Source: Acidobacteriota bacterium
Lineage (GTDB): Bacteria > Acidobacteriota > Terriglobia > Acidiferrales > UBA7541
Direction: 5' to 3'
Assembly (NCBI GenBank): GCA_013289665.1
Contig: JABCZN010000001.1
Span: 372,001-436,000 of the forward strand
Length of the DNA: 64,000 nucleotides
Below, piece by piece: positions 1-9,198 of this stretch (position 1 is its first letter; each line of letters starts with the position of its first letter). The notes under the pieces were generated by a model. That model was not told where the DNA came from. It did not search any database and was given only the letters and a program-made list of their open reading frames with translations. The position numbers were made by a program, and so were the translations under genes.

Positions 1-320
1 GATTGCGCGGGAACCACATCGTAATGCCCGTGAAAATAGAGCGTCCTCGCTCCACTCCCATAGCTCGCCAGAAGAGACGCCGGAACATTTTCGCCCACGC
101 CGCCCGCTCCGGCGGGAACGATTCGCTGACACTCCAGCCCCAGTTCCGCAATGCGACGTTCCAGCAAGTCCGTGCAAACCCGATAATTATTCCCCGGCGG
201 ATTCTCAGTGGGAATCGCAACAAGTTCCGCCAGCAGCCCGGCCATTTCTTCCTTGCGCTCGTTCAGCCAGCGAAACGTGTCAACGGTTGGCAACGAATCG
301 GCGAGCAGTTTTTGTTTCAT
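1..320 (-). CDS. M20-family metallopeptidase/deacylase, N-terminal part
   Basis: The reverse strand reads open from an ATG at 320 to the window edge and gives about 106 residues. The visible part begins with a helical N-terminus (MKQKLLADSLPTVDTF), continues through LVAIPTENPPGNNY, typical of the M20 substrate-entry region, and ends in YFHGHYDVVP, the first zinc-binding His-x-Asp motif of ArgE/DapE/carboxypeptidase G2-type enzymes. Such proteins are zinc-dependent amidases acting on acylated amino acids or dipeptides; the substrate cannot be told from this fragment. No strong Shine-Dalgarno is visible, only GGAG well upstream. The rest of the gene lies outside the window. Confidence 0.8.
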   Translation of the reverse strand, partial: MKQKLLADSLPTVDTFRWLNERKEEMAGLLAELVAIPTENPPGNNYRVCTDLLERRIAELGLECQRIVPAGAGGVGENVPASLLASYGSGARTLYFHGHYDVVPAQ

Positions 321-638
321 CCACGCCGATGTTAGAACTCCGCTCAGATGAAACAAGCGCCATATTGGTACCGGAGACGCAAAGCTTGTCAGGGTCTTGC
401 CTGCCCTGACCCTATCCAAATCGAACTAACAATCCTCGGGTTTTGAGGCAAAAGGTCAAGAAACCCAATACTTTGTTTGATTTCGGAGACATTGTGCAGC
501 GTCGAATCCTCCACTCCCCAGACGGGTCACGATAGGCGCCGACACCAAATAGAGCATAGTCCTGATTGAAATTCGGGAGCTAGAGTGTGACAGTGTGTGA
601 CAGCGGAGTGAGCCATCGCACCATCAGGGAGTATCTTC
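321..638. promoter_or_regulatory. Divergent intergenic region with two possible regulator sites
   Basis: This gap separates the divergent M20 peptidase and the sigma54-activator gene. It holds a perfect 7-bp inverted repeat GTCAGGG / CCCTGAC with a 9-nt loop (388-410) and two 9-bp direct repeats GTGTGACAG at 585-593 and 595-603, exactly 10 bp apart, one helical turn. AGGGAG at about 626-631 is the ribosome site of the downstream GTG start. I see no convincing -24/-12 promoter. The regulatory role is inferred. Confidence 0.35.
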
Positions 639-3600
639 GTGAACTTGATTGGCTCCTACAACTACCCACTCGTAGCACTTTCGGTGTTCATCGCTATGTT
701 TGCCTCCTACGCTGCCCTTGATCTCGCGGGTCGCGTTACGGCCACGGGCGGTCGGACTCGCGCGATTTGGCTGCTCGGCGGCGCCGGTGCCATGGGGACG
801 GGCATTTGGTCCATGCACTACATCGGGATGCTGGCGTTCATCCTGCCGATTCCTGTGGCCTACCATTGGCCGACCGTCTTCCTTTCATTGTTTGCTGCCA
901 TTCTCGCTTCGATCGTTGCCCTTGCCGTGGTGAGCAGGCAGAAAATGGGTTGGTTCCGGGCATTCGAGGCAAGCATCCTGATGGGTGCGGGTATCGCCAG
1001 CATGCACTACATCGGTATGGGCGCCATGCGCTTATCGGCGATCTGCCACTTTCAGTCCTCTCTCGTCGTCCTGTCCGTAGTGTTCGCGGTGCTGATTTCT
1101 CTCGCTGCCCTTTGGATTACCTTTAACTTCCGGGACGAGAAAACAGGCATCGGCTGGCAAAAGTTGGCCGGAGCCGCCGTGATGGGTGCTGCGATCCCCA
1201 TCATGCATTACACCGGCATGGCCGCCGCGAGTTTCACCCCCTCCGACATGCCGGTGGACCTGTCCAATGCCGTAAGCATCTCCTCACTGAGTACCGCGGG
1301 TATTGCCGCCGCCACCTTTATCGTTCTGGGGCTGGCACTTCTGACGTCCCTGGTTGACAGGCGATCCGCTGCCCAGACTCTGGTAGTACAGGAAGAGAAG
1401 CTGCGGCAAAGCGAAGCGTACTTGGCGGAAGCGCAAAGTCTTAGTCATACGGGCAGCTTCGGCTGGATTCCCTCGACCGGCGAGATCGATTGGTCAGAGG
1501 AGACCTTTCGAATCTTCCAATCCGACCAGGCGACGAAACCCACCGTGGAACTTATTCTCCAAAGGGTTCATCCGGAAGACACAGCCTTCGTGCAGCAGAC
1601 CATCGGGCACGCCGCCCAAGAGGGGAAGGAGTTTGATTTTGAACATCGGCTGCTGATGCCAGATGGATCTGTCAAATATTTACGGGTCGTCGCCCGTCCC
1701 TCAGGGGACAAATTGGGTCGCCTGGGGTTCGTGGGCGCGGTTACGGATATCACCGAGCGCAAGCGGGCCGAGTCCCTGCGCGACGGAGAGAGCCGGATTT
1801 TGGAGATGATAGCCCGGGATGCTCCGCTGGAGGAAACACTCGAAAAGCTGGTACGCGTTGTGGAAGCCCAATTTGCCGGGTTGCTCTGTTCTGTTCTGCT
1901 GCTCGACGAGGACGGGCAACATGTGCGGCACGGTGCCGCCCCCAGCCTTCCCAAGGCCTACGTTAAGGCCATCGACGGTCTTTCCATTGGACCGACGGCG
2001 GGATCATGCGGCACGGCCATGTACCGCAAAGAACCAGTCGTTGTCACCGACATCCTCCAAGATCCGCTCTGGGAAGCGTATCGAAGCGTAGCCGACCTCT
2101 ATGAGTTACGCGCCTGCTGGTCCACTCCCATACTTGCGCATTCGGGCAAGGCGATGGGCTCGTTCGCGATGTATTACCGTGAACCGCGCAGTCCGAGTCC
2201 GGCTGAGACCCACGTCCTCGGGATGGCCACGCACCTGGCCGGCATTGCCATTGAGCGCAAGCAGGCGGAGGCGACATTGCGGGCGAGTGAGGCCAATCTA
2301 GCGGAGGCACAGCGGCTTAGTCATACAGGAAGCTGGGCTTGGAATGTGCGCACCGGCGCTATCTTCTGGTCGCAAGAGATCTTTCGCATTTATGAGTGTG
2401 ACCCCGAAAAAACGATTCCTAGTTGGTCGTTCATTCTCGAAATGGTCCATCCGGAAGACCGGTCAGGAGTTGAGCAGAGGGCGAAAATGGAGTCCACGCG
2501 GAAGGACATGCCGGATTCTGAGGGTGATTTTCGAATTATTCTTCCAGACGGAAGAATAAAGCACCTTTACTCGATTGCTCACCCCGTGATGAATGAGTTG
2601 GGCGAGATCATCGAAGTCGTCGGCACCACAATGGACATAACCGAGCGCAAGCGGGCGGAAGAAACGATCCGCCAAAGCGAAAGGGAACTTCGACAGATCC
2701 TGGATTTTGCGCCGCAGCAGGTCGCTGTATTAGGGCCTGATGGTGATCGCACTCGCCTTTATGCGAATCAGACCGTGCTCGATTATTTCGATCTGACTCT
2801 TGAGAAGTGGCAGACCGGTGACCGTCGCGGCTTTTTTCATCCAGATGATTGGGAACGCCTGATGAGCGAATCTCACGGTAAATTCTTAAGCGGTCTCCCG
2901 CACGAAACCGAAGTACGTTTGCGGAGAAAAGATGGGCAGTATCGTTGGTTTCTCTTTCGCTGGAACCCGCTGCGGGAGGAACAAGGGCGCCTTGTGCGCT
3001 GGTATGTTGCTGGGACCGATATCGAGGATCGCAAGGAGGCTGAGCGACGGCTGCAGGACGAAAACGTTGCGTTGCGCGAAGAAATAGACAGGGCATCAAT
3101 GTTCGAGGAGATCGTGGGGAGCTCTCCAGCCCTGCATGCAGTACTCTCTCTAATCTCCAAGGTTGCTCCCACAGACTCCACCGTTCTGATCACCGGCGAA
3201 ACGGGGACAGGCAAAGAACTGGTCGCGCGTGCCGTCCATAAGCGATCGCATCGTTCCCCACGGGCGTTTGTAAGCGTCAATTGCGCTGCAATTCCGCGTG
3301 ATCTGATCGCATCGGAATTGTTCGGCCATGAGAAGGGCGCCTTCACAGGCGCAACGCACCGGCGTTTAGGGCGCTTTGAATTGGCCGAGGGCGGCACGAT
3401 CTTCCTTGATGAAGTCGGTGAGCTTCCCGCCGGAACCCAGCTCACTTTGTTGCGCGTTTTGCAGGAACATGAATTCGAGCGCGTCGGCGGAACCGCCTCC
3501 ATCCGGCCTAATGTCCGTGTGATTGCCGCCACGAATCGAGATCTGCAGGCGGCCATCGCTGCGGGCACCTTCCGGAGTGACCTCTTTTACCGGCTCAACG

Positions 3601-4082
3601 TCTTTCCGATCCGAGTTCCTCCTTTACGGGAAAGACAGGACGACATTCCGATGTTGGTTGAATACTTCATCGATCGTTACTCGCAGAAAGCAGGAAAGTG
3701 CATCCGCGGGGTTACCAGGAAAAGCCTGGAATTGCTTCAATCGTATCCCTGGCCGGGTAACATTCGCGAATTGCAGAATGTAATCGAACGCTCTGTAATA
3801 CTGTGCGACACGGAGAATTTCTCGGTGGATGAGAGTTGGCTTTTGCGGCAGCCCGTGGGAAACGAGCTGAATAGTCAAGTGGAGCTGTCTCAAAAGCTCG
3901 CTGCCCAGGAGAAAGAAATGATTGAGGCTGCCCTCAGAGAATGCAGAGGACGGGTATCAGGGCCGTCAGGCGCGGCAGCGAAACTTGGTATTCCGGGATC
4001 CACCCTCGACTCGAAGATAAAATCACTAAAGATCAATAAAAATCGTTACAAAGCCTCAGATCCCCCAGAACAGCGCTTTTAG
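639..4082 (+). CDS. MHYT-PAS-GAF-PAS-PAS sigma54-dependent transcriptional activator
   Basis: The protein has 1147 residues and a GTG start backed by AGGGAG eight bases upstream. Residues 1-240 are membrane helices with three SMHYIGM/MHYTGM repeats at about 58, 121 and 190, the MHYT sensor thought to bind a metal or diatomic gas. PAS domains follow at about 265-375, 555-665 and 685-795, with a GAF domain at 385-535. A sigma54-interacting AAA+ domain spans about 820-1055 with Walker A GETGTGKE, intact GAFTGA, Walker B TIFLDEVGELP and the R-finger region. The C-terminus (1095-1140) is a Fis-type helix-turn-helix. The chain suggests direct coupling of a membrane sensor to sigma54 promoters, without a separate kinase. 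The target is unknown; the neighbouring genes on both sides run the other way. Confidence 0.9.
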   Translation: MNLIGSYNYPLVALSVFIAMFASYAALDLAGRVTATGGRTRAIWLLGGAGAMGTGIWSMHYIGMLAFILPIPVAYHWPTVFLSLFAAILASIVALAVVSRQKMGWFRAFEASILMGAGIASMHYIGMGAMRLSAICHFQSSLVVLSVVFAVLISLAALWITFNFRDEKTGIGWQKLAGAAVMGAAIPIMHYTGMAAASFTPSDMPVDLSNAVSISSLSTAGIAAATFIVLGLALLTSLVDRRSAAQTLVVQEEKLRQSEAYLAEAQSLSHTGSFGWIPSTGEIDWSEETFRIFQSDQATKPTVELILQRVHPEDTAFVQQTIGHAAQEGKEFDFEHRLLMPDGSVKYLRVVARPSGDKLGRLGFVGAVTDITERKRAESLRDGESRILEMIARDAPLEETLEKLVRVVEAQFAGLLCSVLLLDEDGQHVRHGAAPSLPKAYVKAIDGLSIGPTAGSCGTAMYRKEPVVVTDILQDPLWEAYRSVADLYELRACWSTPILAHSGKAMGSFAMYYREPRSPSPAETHVLGMATHLAGIAIERKQAEATLRASEANLAEAQRLSHTGSWAWNVRTGAIFWSQEIFRIYECDPEKTIPSWSFILEMVHPEDRSGVEQRAKMESTRKDMPDSEGDFRIILPDGRIKHLYSIAHPVMNELGEIIEVVGTTMDITERKRAEETIRQSERELRQILDFAPQQVAVLGPDGDRTRLYANQTVLDYFDLTLEKWQTGDRRGFFHPDDWERLMSESHGKFLSGLPHETEVRLRRKDGQYRWFLFRWNPLREEQGRLVRWYVAGTDIEDRKEAERRLQDENVALREEIDRASMFEEIVGSSPALHAVLSLISKVAPTDSTVLITGETGTGKELVARAVHKRSHRSPRAFVSVNCAAIPRDLIASELFGHEKGAFTGATHRRLGRFELAEGGTIFLDEVGELPAGTQLTLLRVLQEHEFERVGGTASIRPNVRVIAATNRDLQAAIAAGTFRSDLFYRLNVFPIRVPPLRERQDDIPMLVEYFIDRYSQKAGKCIRGVTRKSLELLQSYPWPGNIRELQNVIERSVILCDTENFSVDESWLLRQPVGNELNSQVELSQKLAAQEKEMIEAALRECRGRVSGPSGAAAKLGIPGSTLDSKIKSLKINKNRYKASDPPEQRF

Positions 4083-4228
4083 ATACCTTGGCCATTGCAG
4101 TTCATCGAGACTGAAAAAGTGTCCGGAATCCTTCAAACCATCAAGAGAACTCACGATGTGCGATTTGGTTTTTCGCGGGAGTGAATGAAGCGCCGGGCCG
4201 AGCGGCCGCCTCCACGAGCTTCCTTCTC

Positions 4229-6799
4229 TCATGGCTTCGCCGAATCAGTGGGACTCTCCGGGCGCTTGTGCTGTTCCAGCCAAAGCAGGTCTTCCAACAA
4301 GTAGTACTGTCCGTAGATCAACATCACGTCATTGGGACGCATGCTGCATCCGTGGCGAAGTACCCCCGGCGGCGTTTGATCGGTGTCACCGACGGGAGTC
4401 AGATAACTATCAATCAGCGATTGCACGATGCGTTCCCCCGTGCCCCGATAGCCTTTGGCGCGGGCGCGATCCGCGGTAATCAGGGAAAGCCGGAACAATC
4501 CTCCCGCGATAATCGCGGCCGCCGAAGAATCCCGGTTTCGAAAATGGACGCCTTCGTCGTCAAAGTCATACCACGGCACCGAATCGCTCGGCAGATTTTT
4601 GATCGCATAGTCTGCAATTCGTTGTGCCGTGGCCAGGAACACTGGCTCCTGTGTTTCCGAGTACGCCGCCGAAAAACCAAACAACGCCCATCCGAGCCCG
4701 CGGGACCAGGTGGTGTCCGCTCCAAATCCCTGATGCGTGTGGGCAAAAGCCCATTCTCCCGGAGGAGCCGTGTTCGCAAGCGAAAATTCGGACTCCCTCG
4801 CTCCTCCGCGCAGAGTGAAAGTCTGCCTGCTGTCGCCGGGGTTGTAATGGATTGACTGAAAGACGGATCCATCCGGCCGCACATACCATTGCGCTGTGCG
4901 GAGGGCATGCTTTCTGCCGATCTCCCTCCAACGGCCCTCTCCTGTTTTGTCGCTGGCCCACCAGAGCAGCTGCAGATTCATCATCGTGTCAACGATCGTG
5001 TCGTCTCCGTGCTCGCCCCACGAGGCAATCAAGTGCGTTTTCGGATTGAAAAGTTGTTCCAGCCGCTCCGCAGCGCGCAGGGCGCTGGCGCGAAGTTTGT
5101 CATCGCCGGTCAAGTCAGAGCCAATCGCCGAGGAGTAGTAATACAAGAAACCCGCGTCATGATTTTGCAGCGTCTCCTGACCGCTCAGCTTCGATCCCCA
5201 AAGCTCCGCCCACCGTCGATACTTTTCCTCGTGAGTCGCCGAATAAAGTTGCCAAAGCTCTCCCGTCCAAAAACTTCCCGTCCAGAAATACCCGTCCTGC
5301 TTTTGCCATTGCCCGGTCTCGCTGTTCGCTTCCGTAAAGAATCCCTGTCCGGAATTTGGAGTAATCGGTTGCGGCGTTGCCTGAAGCATGGGCTGCCATT
5401 GCGCTGCGGTGCGGTCGACAGCCTGACCTAAGAGTGCGACCGCCTGTTCCACCGTTTTTGTCTTATGAGGAACCAAAGTATCGGGGGGCGCCTGCTCGCT
5501 GGCAGCCGACGTTGACAGGATTTGGAAGCCCGCGGGCTTCACCATACGTTCCGCCAGTTCCCGCACAGCGTTCAAGAATTCCTCCCGGCTTCGGATCGCA
5601 TCGGAAGGAAGAATGAGGGACTGATGTTGCCCGTCTTCTTTTTGATTCCCGTGGCCGACGCGGCGATTTGATCCTTCCTGATCCCACGCTGCGATCGTGT
5701 ACCAGGACTGCGACCCATCGCTCAGTCTGAACTTAATTAGATGGTTCTTGCTGTCGTCGGTGAAAACGCCGTGTGGCGCCAGCGTGACAATCGCCAGGCC
5801 CAGATGCTGCCCCGCGACGGCTTCCGTCGCCGTCGGTCCCGGCGCGACAACCTGTTCTCCCCATGTCGCCATCCACTCGGCCGGCGAATCTTTACTCGAC
5901 GTCAAAGCTTCAATTCCAGCCTTTGCCGGTAGCCCGGTCACGAACTCGAAGTCGTCAGCCGACTTCGCAACAATCGTGTGCGTGAATCCTCGTTCCCCCG
6001 CCCACTGGGTGATTCGCGAGCGCAGATCGATCATCCGTCCAGCCGCGTTCCACGCGTTGTATTCCAGCTCCACGATGGTCCGCACCGGCCCGCTCGAAAT
6101 GATGTGCCATTTGCGCTCTTTCACTTCGGCGACTTTGATGACCTTGCCGTCCACCAGCCCCGCGACCGCCCCAATTCCGATTGCATCGCCAACTTTATAT
6201 ATGTCGCGCCCTTCCGGGGATTCATCGTGATAGGTGTAATCCGGCGACGCAAACATCCCAAGCTGCAGTGTGGGCCGTCGCTTGCCGTAAAGATCGATGG
6301 CGTTCCGCGAATCGAAATAGACGCGAAACGCGACGCGCTCCGATTCCCACCCAAGTCCTTCGATTTTCCGGCTGAACAGCGCCGCCGTTCGTTGCTGGTA
6401 CTCGCCACGCAAACGCCAGATGCGTTCCTGATTGCCGTAAGAAATGGTCACGACGCGCGTCTGGTGCGGCGCAAGATCCACTTGAAACGCCAGTTCGTCC
6501 CCTTTGCCGTCTCCGTCCAGGTCATCCACTTGCGATGGCAGCTCTTCCGTCTGCAATACGGCCGCATCTTGGTCAAGCGTGCTGGCGTCGCTCACGGTCA
6601 CAATCATGGCCCCCGGGGTGAAGTCAGGTGCAACCGTTCGAATCTGCGCGATGGGAATCACAATGTCCGTGGCATTCCGCAGATGGTCGCCAGGGTTTGA
6701 GATGGCAATCTTGATGTTCTTGATCTGTTGCGCTCCCTGCGCCCAGGGGGTGCAGAGAATGGGAATGATCCACAATGTCGTCAAGAATCTTTTTCGCAT
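4229..6799 (-). CDS. Secreted DUF4861 - GH88 unsaturated uronyl hydrolase fusion
   Basis: The 856-residue product starts with a signal peptide (MRKRFLTTLWIIPILCTPWAQGA). Residues about 25-410 match the DUF4861 pattern of pectin loci: QVDDLDGDGKGDELAF, a WESERVAFRVYF block and a YHDESPEGRDIYKVG block. Residues about 490-840 are an alpha/alpha-barrel GH88/GH105-type domain with QNHDAGFLYYYSS, DDTIVDTMMNLQLLWWAS and DTTWSRGLGWALFGF, which contain the two Asp positions used by unsaturated glucuronyl/galacturonyl hydrolases. The enzyme would release 4-deoxy-5-keto-uronate from lyase products outside the cytoplasm. It lies at the end of the uronate operon. The fusion is unusual, since the two domains are normally separate proteins of about 400 residues each. 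Confidence 0.85.
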   Translation of the reverse strand: MRKRFLTTLWIIPILCTPWAQGAQQIKNIKIAISNPGDHLRNATDIVIPIAQIRTVAPDFTPGAMIVTVSDASTLDQDAAVLQTEELPSQVDDLDGDGKGDELAFQVDLAPHQTRVVTISYGNQERIWRLRGEYQQRTAALFSRKIEGLGWESERVAFRVYFDSRNAIDLYGKRRPTLQLGMFASPDYTYHDESPEGRDIYKVGDAIGIGAVAGLVDGKVIKVAEVKERKWHIISSGPVRTIVELEYNAWNAAGRMIDLRSRITQWAGERGFTHTIVAKSADDFEFVTGLPAKAGIEALTSSKDSPAEWMATWGEQVVAPGPTATEAVAGQHLGLAIVTLAPHGVFTDDSKNHLIKFRLSDGSQSWYTIAAWDQEGSNRRVGHGNQKEDGQHQSLILPSDAIRSREEFLNAVRELAERMVKPAGFQILSTSAASEQAPPDTLVPHKTKTVEQAVALLGQAVDRTAAQWQPMLQATPQPITPNSGQGFFTEANSETGQWQKQDGYFWTGSFWTGELWQLYSATHEEKYRRWAELWGSKLSGQETLQNHDAGFLYYYSSAIGSDLTGDDKLRASALRAAERLEQLFNPKTHLIASWGEHGDDTIVDTMMNLQLLWWASDKTGEGRWREIGRKHALRTAQWYVRPDGSVFQSIHYNPGDSRQTFTLRGGARESEFSLANTAPPGEWAFAHTHQGFGADTTWSRGLGWALFGFSAAYSETQEPVFLATAQRIADYAIKNLPSDSVPWYDFDDEGVHFRNRDSSAAAIIAGGLFRLSLITADRARAKGYRGTGERIVQSLIDSYLTPVGDTDQTPPGVLRHGCSMRPNDVMLIYGQYYLLEDLLWLEQHKRPESPTDSAKP

Positions 6800-6847
6800 A
6801 AGATTCCAATTTTCTCCATTAATAGTAACGAGTATGAAAAAATGACC

Positions 6848-7052
6848 TCAGGTTCTGCAGTCTTCCCGGCACGGAGTGAATGCATCGATTGCCAGTGAAT
6901 CCTCGATCGCGGAAGCGCCGTGCTGGACGCCGCCGCGCTCGCGCAAATATAGTTCGCCGCCGGTATTCGCCCGGATCAAAGCGCACCATCACTTCTCCCA
7001 GACTGAGAAGGTCCCAACGGCAAGCACTCTTTTGTTTGATGGATAAAGGCAT
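6848..7052 (-). pseudogene. Decayed kdgK start joined to a cupin-like end
   Basis: An ATG at 7052 opens a frame reading WDLLSLGEVMVRFDPGE, the characteristic N-terminus of a PfkB-type 2-keto-3-deoxygluconate kinase. After about 35 residues similarity ends. One base over, another frame reads GGVQHGASAIEDSLAID and then AFTPCREDC before a TGA at 6848, which resembles the C-terminus of small cupin proteins of uronate loci (P-x-V-x-HGA-x-AIEDS...DVFTPPREDW). The simplest reading is a deletion that fused the start of kdgK to the end of a neighbouring cupin gene. Both are expected members of this operon. No functional product is likely. The cupin assignment is from memory of the family pattern. Confidence 0.55.
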
Positions 7053-7059
7053 TCAATCC

Positions 7060-7824
7060 TCAGCGCCCCAGCCAGCCGCCGTCCACCGCGAGCACGTGTC
7101 CATGCACATAATCGCTCGCCGAGGAACACAGGTATAACGCCGCACCCGCAATATCCTTGGGCTCTCCCCATCGCGCTGCGGGAATCCGTTCCAGAAGCTG
7201 ACGGCTGCGGACAGGGTCCGCCCGCAACGCCGTTGTGTTATCCGTCGCCATATATCCCGGCGCAATGGCATTTACGTTGATTCCCTTCGATGCCCATTCA
7301 TTGGCCAGCGCCTTCGTCAACTGCGCAATTCCACCTTTCGCGGCTGCGTAGGCGGGCACAAAAACCCCACCCTGGAAAGAGAGCAGGGAAGCGATATTCA
7401 CGATTTTGCCGCCCGTCCCTCTCTGCAGCATGTGCCGCCCGGCAAGTTGCGAAAGTCGAAAAACCGCCGTCAGATCCACGGCAATCAGTTCATCCCAGGA
7501 TTCCATGGGATATTCCGCCGCGGGTGCTCGATGAATCGCACCGGCGTTGTTCACCAGAATGTCCAGCGAACCAAACTCTGCGATTGTCTTTTCAAAAAGC
7601 GCAGTGCATGTCTTGGCGTTAGCTAAATCTCCAGAAAAGTAGAAAGTCTTGCGCCCGGCCGCGGAAACCGCTTCGCAACTAGCTCCGGGGTCTCGATCGC
7701 GCCCGTGGCACCCGACATTAGCGCCGGCTTCCGCCAGGGCCACCGCGATTGCGGCTCCCAGGCCTCTTCGCGAACCGGTAACCAGCGCATTCTTGCCCTT
7801 CAATTGAAACGATTCCAGATACAT
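7060..7824 (-). CDS. kduD: KduD-like 2-deoxy-D-gluconate 3-dehydrogenase (SDR)
   Basis: This is a 254-residue classical short-chain dehydrogenase with the NAD(P)-binding TGSRRGLG motif at about residue 15, NNAG, catalytic Ser in NIASLLSFQGG, and YAAAKGG. The C-terminus AVDGGWLGR is typical of KduD, which reduces 2,5-diketo-3-deoxygluconate to 2-keto-3-deoxygluconate in polyuronate breakdown. I chose ATG 7824 (MYLESFQLKGKNALVTG) over the TTG at 7842 because it gives the usual family length and begins five bases after the MFS stop. It is translationally close to the carrier upstream and lies before the kdgK scar, so the next pathway enzyme, KdgK, is missing here. Confidence 0.85.
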   Translation of the reverse strand: MYLESFQLKGKNALVTGSRRGLGAAIAVALAEAGANVGCHGRDRDPGASCEAVSAAGRKTFYFSGDLANAKTCTALFEKTIAEFGSLDILVNNAGAIHRAPAAEYPMESWDELIAVDLTAVFRLSQLAGRHMLQRGTGGKIVNIASLLSFQGGVFVPAYAAAKGGIAQLTKALANEWASKGINVNAIAPGYMATDNTTALRADPVRSRQLLERIPAARWGEPKDIAGAALYLCSSASDYVHGHVLAVDGGWLGR

Positions 7825-7828
7825 AGTC

Positions 7829-9175
7829 TTAAGCTTGTCCAATTTGCGCCGGCAAAAGTTTCGGGCTCAGCGCGTGAACCAGCAGCAACGCAATCAAGTA
7901 AGCCGACGCGGCAATCAGGAAAGGAACCATGTAGCTGCCAGTCCTCTGCAACACGTGGCCGACGACTTCAGCGATCAACATGCCGCCCACCGCCCCCGCC
8001 ATGCCTCCAATTCCTACCACGGATGCGACCGCGCGGGAAGGAAACAGGTCCGAGGGCAAAGTAAAAAGATTTGCGGAAAACCCCTGGTGCCCCGCAGCCG
8101 CAAGCCCGATAAGCAACGTCGCCGGCCACAGCGCGGAAACTCGAAACACGATCGCAACCGGCAGCACGCACAAGGCGCAGATCAGCATCGCCCATTTCCG
8201 CGCTGCGTTCACGGAAAAATGCCGCCGGATAAGTGCGGAGGAAAGCCATCCGCCACCAATGCTCCCCAAATCGGCAATAACGTAGATCGCCAGAATGGGC
8301 AGCCCGATCTGGGTCAAATGCAGTCCGTGCTCGCGTTGCAAATAGTCGGGAACCCAGAACAGATAGAACCACCAGATCGGGTCAATCATGAATTTTCCGG
8401 CGGCATATGCCCAGGTCTGCCGGTGTGGCAGAAGCTGGGTCCATTTTATTTTCCCGGTTTGCCCGGTGGGATCGCTCCGGATATACTCCAGTTCGCCCGG
8501 GGTGCAGAAAGGATGTTGCTCGGGCTTTTGATAAATCCACAACCAGAGAATAAGCCAGGCAAAACCCAATGAGCCGGTCAAAAGGAATGCCCAGCGCCAC
8601 CCGAGATGCACGGCAATCCACGGCACGGTAAGCGGAGTAACAACGGCACCGACGCTGGTGCCGGCATTGAAGATACCGGTTGCCAAGGCCCGTTCTTTTT
8701 TCGGAAACCATTCCGCCACGCACTTGAGGCTGGCAGGAAATAATCCGGCCTCGCCAAAGCCCAGGGCCGATCGCGCTACAACAAAGCCCGTAAGCGAGTG
8801 CGCGATCGCATGCCCCATGGATGCCAAACTCCAGAAGACCATCGCCGCGGCGTAACCAATCCGCGTGCCCAGGCGGTCAATCAGCCCTCCGACAAAAATC
8901 ATCCCCAGGGCATACGCCGCCTGAAACGCAAACACTAGATGTCCGTAATGCACATCGTTCCAGCCAAACTCTTGCTGCAACGGGATTTTGAGAACGCCAA
9001 GAACTTGCCGGTCCATGTAATTCTTGGTCACGCCAAGGAACAGCAGCCCGCAGATGACCCATCGGAACCGGCCAGCAAAAATGCCGCCGCTCCTTGAGTT
9101 GGAGGGCGAATAGGCTGAAGTGTGCCCGGGAACGCTGGACCCTGCTTCAACGATCGGATTCTGATCCGGCATCAA
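7829..9175 (-). CDS. MFS hexuronate carrier (ExuT-like, ACS family)
   Basis: The 448-residue protein has about twelve hydrophobic segments and the anion:cation symporter signature YMDRQVLGVL near residue 55, followed by GLIDRLGTRIGYAAAMVFWS and GEAGLFPASLKCVAEWFPKKERA. These are typical of ExuT/GudP-type uptake systems for hexuronates and their oxidation products. Its place between the KduI-like isomerase and KduD supports uptake of unsaturated or keto-deoxy uronates. The exact substrate is inferred from context only. The N-terminal 35 residues before the first helix are longer than usual, so a start further in is possible. Confidence 0.85.
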   Translation of the reverse strand: MMPDQNPIVEAGSSVPGHTSAYSPSNSRSGGIFAGRFRWVICGLLFLGVTKNYMDRQVLGVLKIPLQQEFGWNDVHYGHLVFAFQAAYALGMIFVGGLIDRLGTRIGYAAAMVFWSLASMGHAIAHSLTGFVVARSALGFGEAGLFPASLKCVAEWFPKKERALATGIFNAGTSVGAVVTPLTVPWIAVHLGWRWAFLLTGSLGFAWLILWLWIYQKPEQHPFCTPGELEYIRSDPTGQTGKIKWTQLLPHRQTWAYAAGKFMIDPIWWFYLFWVPDYLQREHGLHLTQIGLPILAIYVIADLGSIGGGWLSSALIRRHFSVNAARKWAMLICALCVLPVAIVFRVSALWPATLLIGLAAAGHQGFSANLFTLPSDLFPSRAVASVVGIGGMAGAVGGMLIAEVVGHVLQRTGSYMVPFLIAASAYLIALLLVHALSPKLLPAQIGQA

Positions 9176-9198
9176 CTCTCCCCGCTAAAGTAGGCGGC

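Noticed and set aside
388..410. GTCAGGG/CCCTGAC hairpin as transcription attenuator
   Set aside because: It has no T-run and lies 230 bases from the start codon; kept only as a possible binding site.
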